A stretch of DNA of 64,000 bases from Streptomyces sp. DvalAA-14 (GCF_900091855.1 NZ_FMCH01000413.1:78522-142521), one strand, 5' to 3'. Positions 26,309-34,599 are shown, counted from the first letter of the stretch. Notes: a model not told the origin generated them from the sequence alone. Numbers and translations are program-made.

Positions 26309-27274
26309 TCATTGACCAGTGTCAACGACCCGGCTGAGCTTGGGGAGTTCTGGCATTGAGGTCTCTGGTGTACAGCAGCGGAAGCCCGTGTCGTCGTCGA
26401 GCATTGTCGAGGCCGCGTCGTTGAACGACGAGGGTGTAGCGCGGGCGAAGGGGCTGGTGAAGGCGCCGGCCTTCAGTTCGTAGCGGCCTGGGGTGGAGCG
26501 GGTGCTGGTCCATTCCCAGGTGTTGCCGCACAGGTCGTAGACGCCGTAGGGGCTGACACCGCTGTGGTAGCGGCCGACCGGGCTGGTGGAGCCGATGCCG
26601 CTCTCGCGGGAGTTGCACTTGGCCGGGGTGGGCTGGTTGCCCCAGGGATAGACGTCTCCTCGGACTCCGCGAGCCGCCTTCTCCCACTGCTGGGCGGTGG
26701 GGAGTTCCTTGCCCGCCCAGGAGGCGTACGACGCTGCGTCGTGCCAGGTGACGAAAGTGACGGGGTGGTCGAAGAGAGCGTCAGGACATTTGCTCTTCGG
26801 CCAGTGCTCGGGGGGCTGGTGACCCGTGGCGGCGACGAAGCGGACGTAGTCGGAGTTCGTGACCGGGAAGATGTCGATGTAGAAGGCGGGAACCCAGGTG
26901 GGCTTGTTGTGCGGGCCGCCGAGAAAGACGCCGGCGTCAACGAGTGCCATCTGCTTGCCGTCGTGCGGGTGGCGGGCGTGCCGTTGGGCAGGAGGCTCGT
27001 ACGGGGCTGCGCGGTCCGGACCGCGGAGAACCGTCTCAAAGGCGTCGGTCAGCCGGACGAACCGGTCGTGGACGTCGGGGCCGGATGCACGCAGGGAGGT
27101 GTCCAGGGCTGCTTGGTTGACCGCGCGGATGGTGATGTCCTCACCGCGGCTCTCCCAGGTGGACAGGGTGCGTTCGCTGATGCCGAGATGACCGGCAAAC
27201 GCTTCCAGGCTCATACGTTTGGCGGTGCGTAATGCCTTGGCTTCCCTGCCTGTCCAGCGCTCTACGGTAGCCAC
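26309..27274 (-). CDS. XRE helix-turn-helix fused to an FGE/SUMF1-like domain
   Basis: Protein of 321 residues; the GTG at 27274 has GGAGGGG 4 bases upstream. Residues about 5-55 form an XRE-like HTH (ALRTAKRMSLEAFAGHLGISERTLSTWESRGE). From about 105 on is a formylglycine-generating-enzyme/SUMF1-type domain: VDAGVFLGGP, PAFYIDIFPVTNSDYVRFVAATGH, PVTFVTWHDAASYASWAGKELPTAQQWEKAARG, YPWGNQPTP, SPYGVYDLCGNTWEWTST, and DTGFRCC. Family knowledge: such domains oxidise Cys in sulfatases (FGE), or are C-S bond enzymes (EgtB), or bind ligands. Fusion to a DNA-binding head suggests a sensor-regulator. It heads a minus-strand pair with an aminotransferase. Confidence 0.75.
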   Translation of the reverse strand: MATVERWTGREAKALRTAKRMSLEAFAGHLGISERTLSTWESRGEDITIRAVNQAALDTSLRASGPDVHDRFVRLTDAFETVLRGPDRAAPYEPPAQRHARHPHDGKQMALVDAGVFLGGPHNKPTWVPAFYIDIFPVTNSDYVRFVAATGHQPPEHWPKSKCPDALFDHPVTFVTWHDAASYASWAGKELPTAQQWEKAARGVRGDVYPWGNQPTPAKCNSRESGIGSTSPVGRYHSGVSPYGVYDLCGNTWEWTSTRSTPGRYELKAGAFTSPFARATPSSFNDAASTMLDDDTGFRCCTPETSMPELPKLSRVVDTGQ

Positions 27275-27336
27275 GTGTCCCCTCCGGCCCTTGTCACATT
27301 CAACCCTGGCCACGAGTGGCGTGGCGGGCTTCCAGT

Positions 27337-28110
27337 TCAGATCGGCTCGCCCGCTACAGCCGTGTACTCCTTGCGCAGGACATCGAGGACTTGATGCTCC
27401 ACGGCGAATGGGGTGCCGTCGATGCGCGCGATGGCACGGACCCCGATGGCGGCGTTGGTGGCGAAAGCGGCTTGCATCGCGTCCAGGTCGGCGAGCGTGA
27501 CCCTGCCGACGCGGTGTTCATGGATGTCTTGGAGCAGAAGCATGGTGACCCCGGGCAACGCCTCGGCGTCGGGCCAGATCACCTGGTCACCGTCGAAGAA
27601 GCCGATGTTCCAGGTGCCGCCCTCACTGATGACGCCCTGGCCGTCCACGAAGAGGGCGTCGTCGTAACCCTTGAGCTGCGCCGCTCTGCGGTGGCGGAGC
27701 GAGCCGAAGAGGGCCACGCTCTTCACCTCGGGCAAGTCCCGCCGGTACACGGTGGATCGGACGGCCAACGGAGGCAGGGGCAGAGCCCCGGCCGGCCGCT
27801 GAGTGACGAGGACCTGCGGGTCATCGGCCCGGTCGGGGTGGCCGAGGTCGGTCGCCGGATCAAAGACGGTGACGCGGATCGTGGTCGACCCGGACGTCGG
27901 CGCGACCCGGCGGATGAGCCCCCGAATGTACTCCGGGTCGAGATCGACGCCGAAGAGCACACGGCTGTCCCGAACGAGCCTCTCCATATGCAGCGATAGA
28001 CCCCGCACACGGCCTTCGTCCACGCGCAGGCTGGTGAAAGAGCCGTAGTTGGTGAGAGCCAGGGTCTGGAGTTCGTCCGGAGTCACGGGACGTCCGTTGA
28101 GTTCGGCCAT
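27337..28110 (-). CDS. class IV aminotransferase (BCAT/ADC-lyase type)
   Basis: PLP enzyme of 257 residues in the branched-chain aminotransferase / aminodeoxychorismate lyase fold. The N-terminal lobe has GSFTSLRVDEGRVRGLSLHMERL; the C-terminal lobe has VKSVALFGSLRHRRAAQLKGYDDALFVDGQGVISEGGTWNIGFFDG, where the Lys of VKS is the likely PLP lysine and ISEGGTWN the phosphate-side motif. Substrate unknown. It lies 62 bases upstream of the XRE-FGE gene on the same strand; no strong ribosome site before the ATG. Confidence 0.8.
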   Translation of the reverse strand: MAELNGRPVTPDELQTLALTNYGSFTSLRVDEGRVRGLSLHMERLVRDSRVLFGVDLDPEYIRGLIRRVAPTSGSTTIRVTVFDPATDLGHPDRADDPQVLVTQRPAGALPLPPLAVRSTVYRRDLPEVKSVALFGSLRHRRAAQLKGYDDALFVDGQGVISEGGTWNIGFFDGDQVIWPDAEALPGVTMLLLQDIHEHRVGRVTLADLDAMQAAFATNAAIGVRAIARIDGTPFAVEHQVLDVLRKEYTAVAGEPI

Positions 28111-28315
28111 GCGATCAGCATGGCACCGGTCGCCGCGACCGCCAGGTCCATAGGGGTCCGGTCAGTCCCGAACTGCGGTGAAACTTCAGGGTCACCGCAG
28201 CAGGACGACATTCCAAGCACCTCACGGAGCGCGTCATTCTGGTCACTCACCGTTGAAAGCACGTCCGATGATTCCGGAACGTAGCCGACGGATCTCAAGT
28301 ACAGGAGATGTGACC

Positions 28316-28882
28316 ATGGCCGTCGGACCTTACCCGTTGCACAGCAGATTGGATCTGACCTCGGGCCCATCTGCCGTGCGCTGGGCCCGTCTCCACGCGC
28401 GAGATGTCTTCCGAGAGTGGACGGTTCCCAGCGTCATCGCCGATGACGCGCTGCTCGTCGTCTCCGAACTGGTCACCAACGCCATCCGGCATGCCGGCAC
28501 ATCATCCACGACCGCGCCTTCGGAATGCCTTCCCCGCACGAGCAGTTGCACGCTCACCTTGCAGCGCATGCCCGACCACCTGCTCATTTTCGTTTACGAC
28601 CAGGATCGACGACCTCCTGTCCTCCGGGAGCCGTCCGAGAACGCGGAAAGCGGTCGCGGCCTGCGTCTCATTGACGAACTGAGCGCGGAGTGGGGCTACG
28701 CATACCCGAATGGCGTTGTCGGCAAGGCGGTCTGGGCGATGTTCATCACCCGGGATGCCACGGATGAGTCGGCGCCAGAACCCACCGAAGGCGAACGGTC
28801 GTACTCACAGCCGACGCCTCAGCGGCCGGCACAGTCGGCTCGCATCAGGGCCTTCGCCCGGCGAGCGGTGGCGGGCGTATGA
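28316..28882 (+). CDS. ATP-binding protein of the anti-sigma-factor kinase (HATPase_c_2) type
   Basis: GHKL-type protein of 188 residues, like the many RsbW/SpoIIAB-like ATPases of Streptomyces. AGGAG precedes the ATG by 8 bases. N box: DDALLVVSELVTNAIRHAG; G boxes: FVYDQDRRPP and GRGLRLIDELSAEWGYAY. No partner anti-sigma antagonist lies beside it. Its stop overlaps the next start as ATGA, so the next gene is translationally coupled. Confidence 0.8.
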   Translation: MAVGPYPLHSRLDLTSGPSAVRWARLHARDVFREWTVPSVIADDALLVVSELVTNAIRHAGTSSTTAPSECLPRTSSCTLTLQRMPDHLLIFVYDQDRRPPVLREPSENAESGRGLRLIDELSAEWGYAYPNGVVGKAVWAMFITRDATDESAPEPTEGERSYSQPTPQRPAQSARIRAFARRAVAGV

Positions 28883-29394
28883 ACACGATCATCCGGCATG
28901 TGCACGGCCCATCGGACAGTCACCGCATCACGTGGCAACGAGTGCACGAGGCCTGGCCGAACCGAATCCTCATCCATGGAAAGACCAGCATGACGATGCC
29001 TACTTCGCTGCCCGCCGTTCTCGCCGACCGTCAAGGCCGGATCTGCGGTGAGCGGGTGGGCTTGCCGGCCGAACTCGCCGCAGCGGCCTTGTCATACGAG
29101 GACAGCGCGGATACCGAATCCGGAGACGTGGAGCGCGAGTTACGGTGCTCCCTCGAAGCCCACACCACCGGCGATCACTTCGCTTTCGTGCGGGAGCTAG
29201 ACGGCGCCGATACGGGCTCGCTGTGGACCAGTTGGGTACGCGGGCATCGACCTGCCGATGTGATGATTCTCGGGGATTGCAACGCCGCCGACGCGCGGAC
29301 GGGCGAGGCGTGCTGTGAGTTCACCGAGCACCAGGGCATGCACACCTTCGACCTGATCGACCCATGGTCTGTCGATTCTGCGGGGCTGCGATGA
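28879..29394 (+). CDS. hypothetical protein coupled to the ATP-binding protein
   Basis: Up to 171 residues from the ATG at 28879 that overlaps the previous stop; an ATG at 28990 preceded by GGAAAG is an alternative start (MTMPTSLPAVLADRQGRICGERVGL). Acidic, with no membrane segment. Four Cys, including NAADARTGEACCEFTEHQ, are noticeable. I recognise no domain. Position suggests a shared job with the ATPase and the zinc-ribbon membrane protein. Confidence 0.55.
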   Translation: MNTIIRHVHGPSDSHRITWQRVHEAWPNRILIHGKTSMTMPTSLPAVLADRQGRICGERVGLPAELAAAALSYEDSADTESGDVERELRCSLEAHTTGDHFAFVRELDGADTGSLWTSWVRGHRPADVMILGDCNAADARTGEACCEFTEHQGMHTFDLIDPWSVDSAGLR

Positions 29395-29894
29395 AGCCTG
29401 GAACGGCAGTCTCCTGGGTGCGTCGCCGGGTGAGGGTGTCGCAGGACGTGGGCGATGTGTGCGAGGACTGCGGCGATGTTCTGGTGCTGTGTCTGCTGTG
29501 CGGCGTTGATTCCCGCTGTCTGACGTGCGCTCCGTACGAACAGCGTCCGGTGCGAGACGAGGAACACCGTGTGATTCGCACGGTCCGCGCGAGCCCCGAA
29601 CTCGGTCTTCTCGTAGGGACGCTCGCCGCCCTGGTTCCCACCGCCCTGGTCTGGGCGACCTTGACCTTCGCCTCTCCCGGCCTGGCGCAGATGGCGGGCG
29701 CCGTGGCCGGAGCGGTCGCAGGGTGCGCTTTCCTGGCTGCCGGTGCGGCCATCGGCAGGCTGCCGCTGCCCGGCGAAGTCCCGGCGTGTAGGGCAGACGA
29801 CTGGACCCCGTACGACCGCTGGTTGTGGACGGGTACTGGGGTGCTCGTCCTGCAGAGCGCATTGCTGTCCGCTGACATCGCCCTGCCGCACTGA
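29364..29894 (+). CDS. zinc-ribbon membrane protein
   Basis: Protein of 176 residues that begins with CRFCG and continues with CEDCG, CLLCG and CLTC, four CxxC knuckles that can bind two zinc ions, then three membrane helices (LGLLVGTLAALVPTALVWATL, MAGAVAGAVAGCAFLAAGAAI and TGTGVLVLQSALLSADIAL). The ATG at 29364 is inside the previous gene; an ATG at 29391 overlapping its stop would lose the first knuckle, so I favour 29364. Cytosolic zinc head plus membrane anchor suggests a scaffold or sensor. Confidence 0.55.
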   Translation: MVCRFCGAAMKPGTAVSWVRRRVRVSQDVGDVCEDCGDVLVLCLLCGVDSRCLTCAPYEQRPVRDEEHRVIRTVRASPELGLLVGTLAALVPTALVWATLTFASPGLAQMAGAVAGAVAGCAFLAAGAAIGRLPLPGEVPACRADDWTPYDRWLWTGTGVLVLQSALLSADIALPH

Positions 29895-29988
29895 TCCGCC
29901 GTATACGCGCATCCCGCTCGACGTGAGCCCATCCAGATTGGGCCGCCGCACCAAGTCCCCCACGTCCGCTCTCGCCATGGAGGCAGGA

Positions 29989-31011
29989 ATGCAACCCCAA
30001 CCGCCTTTAGCAGCAGACAAAGTCGACTGGACCGCGCTGCACAACTTCGCCGCGTTGCGTGGCCAGCTCCGCGTCTCCTTCACCCCGCGCTGCAACATCG
30101 CCTGCTGGTTCTGCCACAACGAGGGCGATGTCCCGCCGCCCCTGACCCGACAGGACCGCTCCCAGCAGCCGCGCCCCGCACAGCTCAACGCCGACGCCTA
30201 CCTCGCGCTCATGCAAGCTCTGATGGACGCCGGCCTGAAGCGGGTGTACTTCACCGGCGGCGAGCCGCTGACCTCGCCGATCGCCCGGCCGGTCCTGGAA
30301 GGTCTGCCCGAGCCCGGACCGGACGCCTCGTACACGCTGATCACGAACGGGACCCGGCTCCGTACACACCGCTTGTGGCTGGCCCGGACGCACCTGGACA
30401 AGGTGAAAGTCTCCCTGCACTACTTCTCCGACGAGTCCCTGCGGGCCATCGCCGGAACACGTATCGGGATCGGCACGGTCCTGGACGGCATCGAGACCGC
30501 CCGGGAGATCTTCGAACGGGTCGAGCTGAACACCCTCCTCCAGAGGGAGAACGCCCATGAGGTCCGGCAGATCCTGGACTACGCGCTGGAGCGGCGGCTG
30601 CCGGTGCAGTTCATCGAACTGGTCGGCACGGACTTCAACGAGAGCCGCGCCGCTTCCGCCGTGCCGGCCGACGCCATCATCGCGCACCTGCGGACCCTCA
30701 CAGATGACGAGCGCATCGAGGTCACCGGCGTCGGCCAGGGCCGCCGGGTCTTCCGGGTCGACGGTGTGGAGATCGACGTCATTCACCGTGACCTCGGCCG
30801 TCACCACGTCGGGCAGTGCGGCACCTGCCCTGTGCGCGCGAAGTGCGTCGAGGGTTTCTGGGCGCTGCGGATCGACCACGGCGGCGGTGTGCAGCCCTGT
30901 CTGCTCCGCGACGACCTGCGGCTCGACGTGCGGGACCTGATCGCCGAGCCGGCCCGGCTCGCCCAGGCAGTCGCCGGCCGCGTGGCGGCCTTCACGGAGG
31001 GAACCCTGTGA
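29989..31011 (+). CDS. MoaA-like radical SAM protein
   Basis: Radical SAM enzyme of 340 residues; ATG at 29989 is 5 bases after GGAGG. The cluster motif is CNIACWFC (CxxxCxxC) in LRVSFTPRCNIACWFCHNEG, with FTGGEPL for SAM, TNG, KVSLHYFSDES, and a C-terminal set CGTCPVRAKC...GGVQPCL that resembles the second 4Fe-4S cluster of MoaA (GTP 3',8-cyclase). A dTMP-kinase-like gene overlaps its stop. MoaA-like enzymes act on nucleotides; viperins are another branch, but their typical motifs are not seen. It is the first gene of a tightly packed operon, and no other molybdopterin genes are present, so a non-Moco substrate is likely. Confidence 0.8.
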   Translation: MQPQPPLAADKVDWTALHNFAALRGQLRVSFTPRCNIACWFCHNEGDVPPPLTRQDRSQQPRPAQLNADAYLALMQALMDAGLKRVYFTGGEPLTSPIARPVLEGLPEPGPDASYTLITNGTRLRTHRLWLARTHLDKVKVSLHYFSDESLRAIAGTRIGIGTVLDGIETAREIFERVELNTLLQRENAHEVRQILDYALERRLPVQFIELVGTDFNESRAASAVPADAIIAHLRTLTDDERIEVTGVGQGRRVFRVDGVEIDVIHRDLGRHHVGQCGTCPVRAKCVEGFWALRIDHGGGVQPCLLRDDLRLDVRDLIAEPARLAQAVAGRVAAFTEGTL

Positions 31012-31643
31012 GTCTGCCCGCCCCGTACCGTCCGGTCTCCTTCGACGGGCCACCGCATCCGTTCATCGTGCTCGAAGGCGTCTCCGGCATAGGGAAGTCC
31101 ACGCTTGCCCAGGCCCTCACCAGGCGGCTGGGCGCCACCTCGCTGCACACCCTCCCCGCCCCCCACACCGACTGGGCCACCCTGGTGAACAGGAGGCTTC
31201 ACGCGCTTCCGCAGTTCGCCTTCTACCTGTCCGGGCTGCTGCACGCCGCCGACTCGATACGCCTGGCCCGCATGGTCGGTCCCGTCGTCGCCGACCGCTA
31301 CGCCTCCTCCGTGGTCGCCTGCCACGCCGCCGTCCACAAGATCGCCGTCGAGGAAGTCGCCCAGCTCCTCCAGCCCTTCCGGCCCTACCTGGAGACACCC
31401 ACCCGCACCTTCTACCTGGGCTGTTCCGAGGCGGCTCTGCGAGAACGCCTCGCCGTCAAGAACGACGTCAAGCAGGACGACCTCGACCTCTTCGCCGTAC
31501 CCGGTCGGCTGGCGCGCCTGCTGGCCGACTTCCGGGCAGTCCAGGCCGCCGACCCCACGGCCGTCGCCCTCGACACCACCGACAAGTCCCCGGACGACCT
31601 GGCCGACCGGATCACCGCCCACCTGGAGGCGCACGGTGCTTAA
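31008..31643 (+). CDS. thymidylate-kinase-like nucleotide kinase
   Basis: P-loop kinase of 211 residues. GTG at 31008 overlaps the radical SAM stop (GTGA) and follows GGAGGG by 6 bases. Walker A is LEGVSGIGKSTLAQAL; VVADRYASSVVACHA is the DR(Y) motif of thymidylate kinases. The lid region ERLAVKNDVKQDDLDLF lacks the usual Arg-rich lid of E. coli Tmk. Family knowledge: dTMP kinases phosphorylate dTMP; here a modified nucleotide made by the neighbouring radical SAM protein is a plausible substrate, but this is inference. Confidence 0.75.
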   Translation: MSLPAPYRPVSFDGPPHPFIVLEGVSGIGKSTLAQALTRRLGATSLHTLPAPHTDWATLVNRRLHALPQFAFYLSGLLHAADSIRLARMVGPVVADRYASSVVACHAAVHKIAVEEVAQLLQPFRPYLETPTRTFYLGCSEAALRERLAVKNDVKQDDLDLFAVPGRLARLLADFRAVQAADPTAVALDTTDKSPDDLADRITAHLEAHGA

Positions 31644-32142
31644 CCCCATCGACACCGAAGCCGTTATCCGCGACGGCGGCGCCGTCGGCCGCTTCCCCGG
31701 CGAGATCCATGAGGGCGTGGCCTGGTGGCTCGGCGCCTGCTTCGTCGCCCTCACCTCCGCGACGCGCCTGGCCGTCGGCGGTGACGGCGGGCCGGTCACG
31801 GCCGAGTTCTTCCGCCGCCTGTGCAACGGCGCCGTCAACGCCCACCACCACGCCTGCCAGGTCACCGCCATCAACGGCATCAACGAAGGCGCCTTCCTCG
31901 CCCACACCCAGCGCCACCAGCCACTCGCCAGCGCCTACCTGGCAACCACCCCGGCTCCCGACGGGGCGGACATCATCCGCATCCGGCTCTACGGCACAGA
32001 CGGCCTGCTCATCCAGGAGGACACCGGACTCGGCCTCATCCGCCGCATGATCACCGAGGACCGCGTACCGATCCCTGTCAGTGACAGCGCCCGAGGCGCC
32101 ATCGCGCACCACTCCCCGACCGCAGCGGAGGCGGCGCAGTGA
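31636..32142 (+). CDS. phosphomutase-like small protein (tentative)
   Basis: Protein of 168 residues; the GTG at 31636 overlaps the kinase by 8 bases and has GGAGG 6 bases before it. RLAVGGDGGPVTAEFFRRLCNGAVNA and RIRLYGTDGLLIQEDTGLGLI vaguely resemble the first domain of phosphoglucomutase/phosphomannomutases, but the phosphoserine loop (TASHNP) is not there: the spot reads ATTPAPDG. It may be a single-domain relative without mutase activity, or an unrelated protein. Its stop overlaps the next start. Confidence 0.4.
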   Translation: MLNPIDTEAVIRDGGAVGRFPGEIHEGVAWWLGACFVALTSATRLAVGGDGGPVTAEFFRRLCNGAVNAHHHACQVTAINGINEGAFLAHTQRHQPLASAYLATTPAPDGADIIRIRLYGTDGLLIQEDTGLGLIRRMITEDRVPIPVSDSARGAIAHHSPTAAEAAQ

Positions 32143-32930
32143 TCGACGCAGCCGAGATCATCCGCAGCCGGACCAGCATCCTGTTCGTCACGCTCGACTC
32201 CCTGCGCTACGACACCGCCCGCACCGCCTACGACACCGGACTGACCCCGCACCTCGCCACGCTCCTCCCAGACGGAGGCTGGGAACGACGCCAGACCCCC
32301 GGCACCTTCACTCTCCCCGCTCACATGGCCTTCTTCTCCGGTTTCCTGCCCAAGCTCCCGCAGCCCGATCAACCGCCCCGGCTGTGGGAATGCCGACCGC
32401 CCGCGTTCAAGACCGTCCCGCCCCAGACCTTCGTCTTCGACGCACCCAACCTGCCGGCCGGACTCGCCCAGCACGGCTACCGCAGCATCTGTGTCGGCGG
32501 CGTCACCTACTTCTCCCGCGAGACCCCACTCGGCTCGGTCCTGCCCGACCTCTTCGACGAGGACCACTGGAGCCCCGAGTTCTGCTCCCCCGAACCCGAC
32601 TCCACCCGCCACCAGGTCGACCGCGCAGTGGAGATCGCCGATCAGTACGACGGAAAGCCGCTGTACTTGTTCGTCAACGTCTCGGCCACCCACGTCCCCC
32701 ACGGCCACTACCTCGGTGACAGCCACGACAGCCGCGCCTCCCAACAGGCCGCCCTCGCCTACGCCGACACCCACCTCGCCCGCCTGATCACCACCCTCAC
32801 CACCCAACACCGCTGGCTGATCATCCTGTGCGCCGACCACGGCGACGCCTACGGCGAAGACGGCTACCACGGCCGAGGAATCGCCCACCCCGTCGTCATG
32901 AACGTGCCGTACGCCGCGATGATCCGCTGA
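32139..32930 (+). CDS. alkaline-phosphatase-superfamily (sulfatase-like) hydrolase
   Basis: Protein of 263 residues; GTG at 32139 overlaps the previous stop (GTGA). Metal-binding marks are ILFVTLDSLRYDT (first Asp pair), NVSATHVPHGHY and CADHGDAYGEDGYHGRG. At the nucleophile position it reads FTLPAHMAFFSG: Thr replaces the Cys/Ser of the sulfatase C/S-x-P-x-R motif, so formylglycine formation is not expected. Thr nucleophiles occur in phosphodiesterase/phosphotransferase members such as LtaS. No signal peptide, so it acts in the cytosol. Confidence 0.7.
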   Translation: MIDAAEIIRSRTSILFVTLDSLRYDTARTAYDTGLTPHLATLLPDGGWERRQTPGTFTLPAHMAFFSGFLPKLPQPDQPPRLWECRPPAFKTVPPQTFVFDAPNLPAGLAQHGYRSICVGGVTYFSRETPLGSVLPDLFDEDHWSPEFCSPEPDSTRHQVDRAVEIADQYDGKPLYLFVNVSATHVPHGHYLGDSHDSRASQQAALAYADTHLARLITTLTTQHRWLIILCADHGDAYGEDGYHGRGIAHPVVMNVPYAAMIR

Positions 32931-32951
32931 CGCCCGCTAACCTCGCGGGGT

Positions 32952-33407
32952 ATGACCGACGCCCCACTCGACCGCGGTCCCACCCGCGACGCATCCGTCG
33001 TCGTGGCCCGAGACGCCGACGGCCTCGTAGCCCTCCTCAGCGCCTGCTTCCCCGACCACGGAGGCGACTACCTCTTTCTCCCCGGCGGCCGCAAAGAACC
33101 CGGCGAAACCGACGAGGAGTGCGCACGCCGCGAGCTGCGCGAAGAAGCGGGCATCACCGCGACAACGTGGCGATCGCTCGGCTCGTACGCCCTCACACTC
33201 GCCTCAACCGCCCGCGTCCACCTCTACGAAGCCCGCGACCTCACCTGCGGACCCCAGGAACTCACCCCCACCGAACAGGACTTCAAACTCGCCTGGTGGC
33301 CGATGGGCGAAGCCCTTGAGGCCGTGACCCTGGGCCGCTTCCTCCTGCCCGCTGGTCCGTTGGCCCTCCTCCTCTCCGGCCAAACCACGCTCGCCCTGCC
33401 TCGATAG
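32952..33407 (+). CDS. NUDIX hydrolase
   Basis: NUDIX protein of 151 residues with a full box GGRKEPGETDEECARRELREEAGI (GX5EX7REUXEEXGU) at about residues 43-66. NUDIX enzymes hydrolyse nucleoside diphosphates linked to another group. It starts 21 bases after the phosphatase-like gene; TAACCT lies 8 bases before the ATG and there is no clear ribosome site, so a leaderless transcript is possible. Its neighbourhood of nucleotide-type enzymes fits a nucleotide substrate. Confidence 0.85.
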   Translation: MTDAPLDRGPTRDASVVVARDADGLVALLSACFPDHGGDYLFLPGGRKEPGETDEECARRELREEAGITATTWRSLGSYALTLASTARVHLYEARDLTCGPQELTPTEQDFKLAWWPMGEALEAVTLGRFLLPAGPLALLLSGQTTLALPR

Positions 33408-33605
33408 CACGACGACGGGGCGAGGCCAGTTGACTCGCGATCATCGACATCAAGATCATCACCGACCTGGCCGAGGCCGCTGAGTGCTCCTACTCGGCGG
33501 GCGACGACCAGCCGTACTGATTCCAGCGGGCGCACTCAGTGCCGCCCCGGTCGTACTCTGGCCGGGGCGGCCCCCCATTCCCCAGCAGCCAAGGAACCGC
33601 GCGTC

Positions 33606-34583
33606 GTGTCCATGTCCCGTATCCCCTTCGAGCAGCTTCCCGCCGAGGTCCGCCAGGCCGTCGCCGACAAGACCGGCACTGTGCACCAGGCGATGACCGC
33701 GCCCGGCGGCATGAACTCCGGCATCGCCTCCGTGCTCGACACGGACAGCGGTCCGGTCTTCGTGAAGGGCATCCCGGCCGACCATCCCCAGGTGGGTGCG
33801 CAGCGCCGTGAGGCGGCGGTAGCCGCGCACCTGCCCTCATCCTGCCCGCGCCTGTACTGGCATCTGGAACTCGGCGGCTGGAGCCTCCTCGGCTACGAGG
33901 TGATCGACGGCCGCCACGCCGACTACACCCCCGGCTCCCCGGACCTGCCGCTCGTGGAAGCAGCGCTCGCCGAGCTGCAAGGGATCACGGCACCGGCCGA
34001 CGTCGACATCAAGCGGGCCGTGGACCGTTGGGCGGAGTACGCGCCACCTGGCACGTTGCAACACTTCGACGGTGAGGCGCTGCTGCACACGGACTTCGCC
34101 CCGGACAACGTCCTGATCGCCGAAGGTCGGGCACGGCTCATCGACTGGGCATGGCCGACGCGCGGCGCCGCCTGGATCGACCCGGGCGCGCTGGCGTTGC
34201 GTCTCGTGGACGCCGGACACCCGGTCAAGTCCGCGATCGAATACGCCGGCCGCTTCCCGTCTTGGCGCGGTGCAGCGCCCGAAGCACTCGCGGCGTTCGG
34301 CACGGCGACGGCGTCCCTGTGGCGGGAGATCAACAGGACCACACCCCGTGTAAGAGGGCGATGGCGGAGCGGGCGACGACGCTGGCACGCGCCCTCAGCG
34401 CGAACCCGTAGCCGAGGACGGCCGCGGCGAAAGCCCGGTACCGGAGTGGGGAGCATCGGCATCGCACGCCGAACGGCTGCTCTACGGCCGCGCCGCGCCT
34501 CCTTCCCCGAGACCCAGGCGCCCTCGCTCGGGTACTCGTGTCCTCGTCCCCCGGCGAGGACACGTGCGCAAGACGGGCGGTAG
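33606..34583 (+). CDS. aminoglycoside-phosphotransferase-like kinase, C-terminus frameshifted
   Basis: Protein-kinase-like fold phosphotransferase. Visible: VFVKGIP (ATP Lys), ALLHTDFAPDNVLIAEGRARLIDWAWPTRGAAWIDP, with the catalytic HTDFAPDN and metal-binding DWAW. After WREINRTTP the frame turns into a basic, low-complexity tail to 34583. One base earlier in register it reads CKRAMAERATTLARALSANP and stops at 34411, which looks like the natural end (about 268 residues). A base is therefore probably missing at the CCCC near 34345. GTG at 33606 or ATG at 33612 starts it. Substrate unknown; it is 198 bases from the NUDIX gene. Confidence 0.7.
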   Translation: MSMSRIPFEQLPAEVRQAVADKTGTVHQAMTAPGGMNSGIASVLDTDSGPVFVKGIPADHPQVGAQRREAAVAAHLPSSCPRLYWHLELGGWSLLGYEVIDGRHADYTPGSPDLPLVEAALAELQGITAPADVDIKRAVDRWAEYAPPGTLQHFDGEALLHTDFAPDNVLIAEGRARLIDWAWPTRGAAWIDPGALALRLVDAGHPVKSAIEYAGRFPSWRGAAPEALAAFGTATASLWREINRTTPRVRGRWRSGRRRWHAPSARTRSRGRPRRKPGTGVGSIGIARRTAALRPRRASFPETQAPSLGYSCPRPPARTRAQDGR

Positions 34584-34599
34584 GACCGTCCGATGCGAC

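Noticed and set aside
29989..31011. Prokaryotic viperin
   Set aside because: The kinase neighbour is suggestive, but the C-terminal CxxC...C cluster and overall motif order are MoaA-like, and no viperin-specific motif was recognised.
29989..31011. Housekeeping molybdenum cofactor gene moaA
   Set aside because: No other moa/moe gene in the region and it overlaps a nucleotide kinase inside a mobile element.
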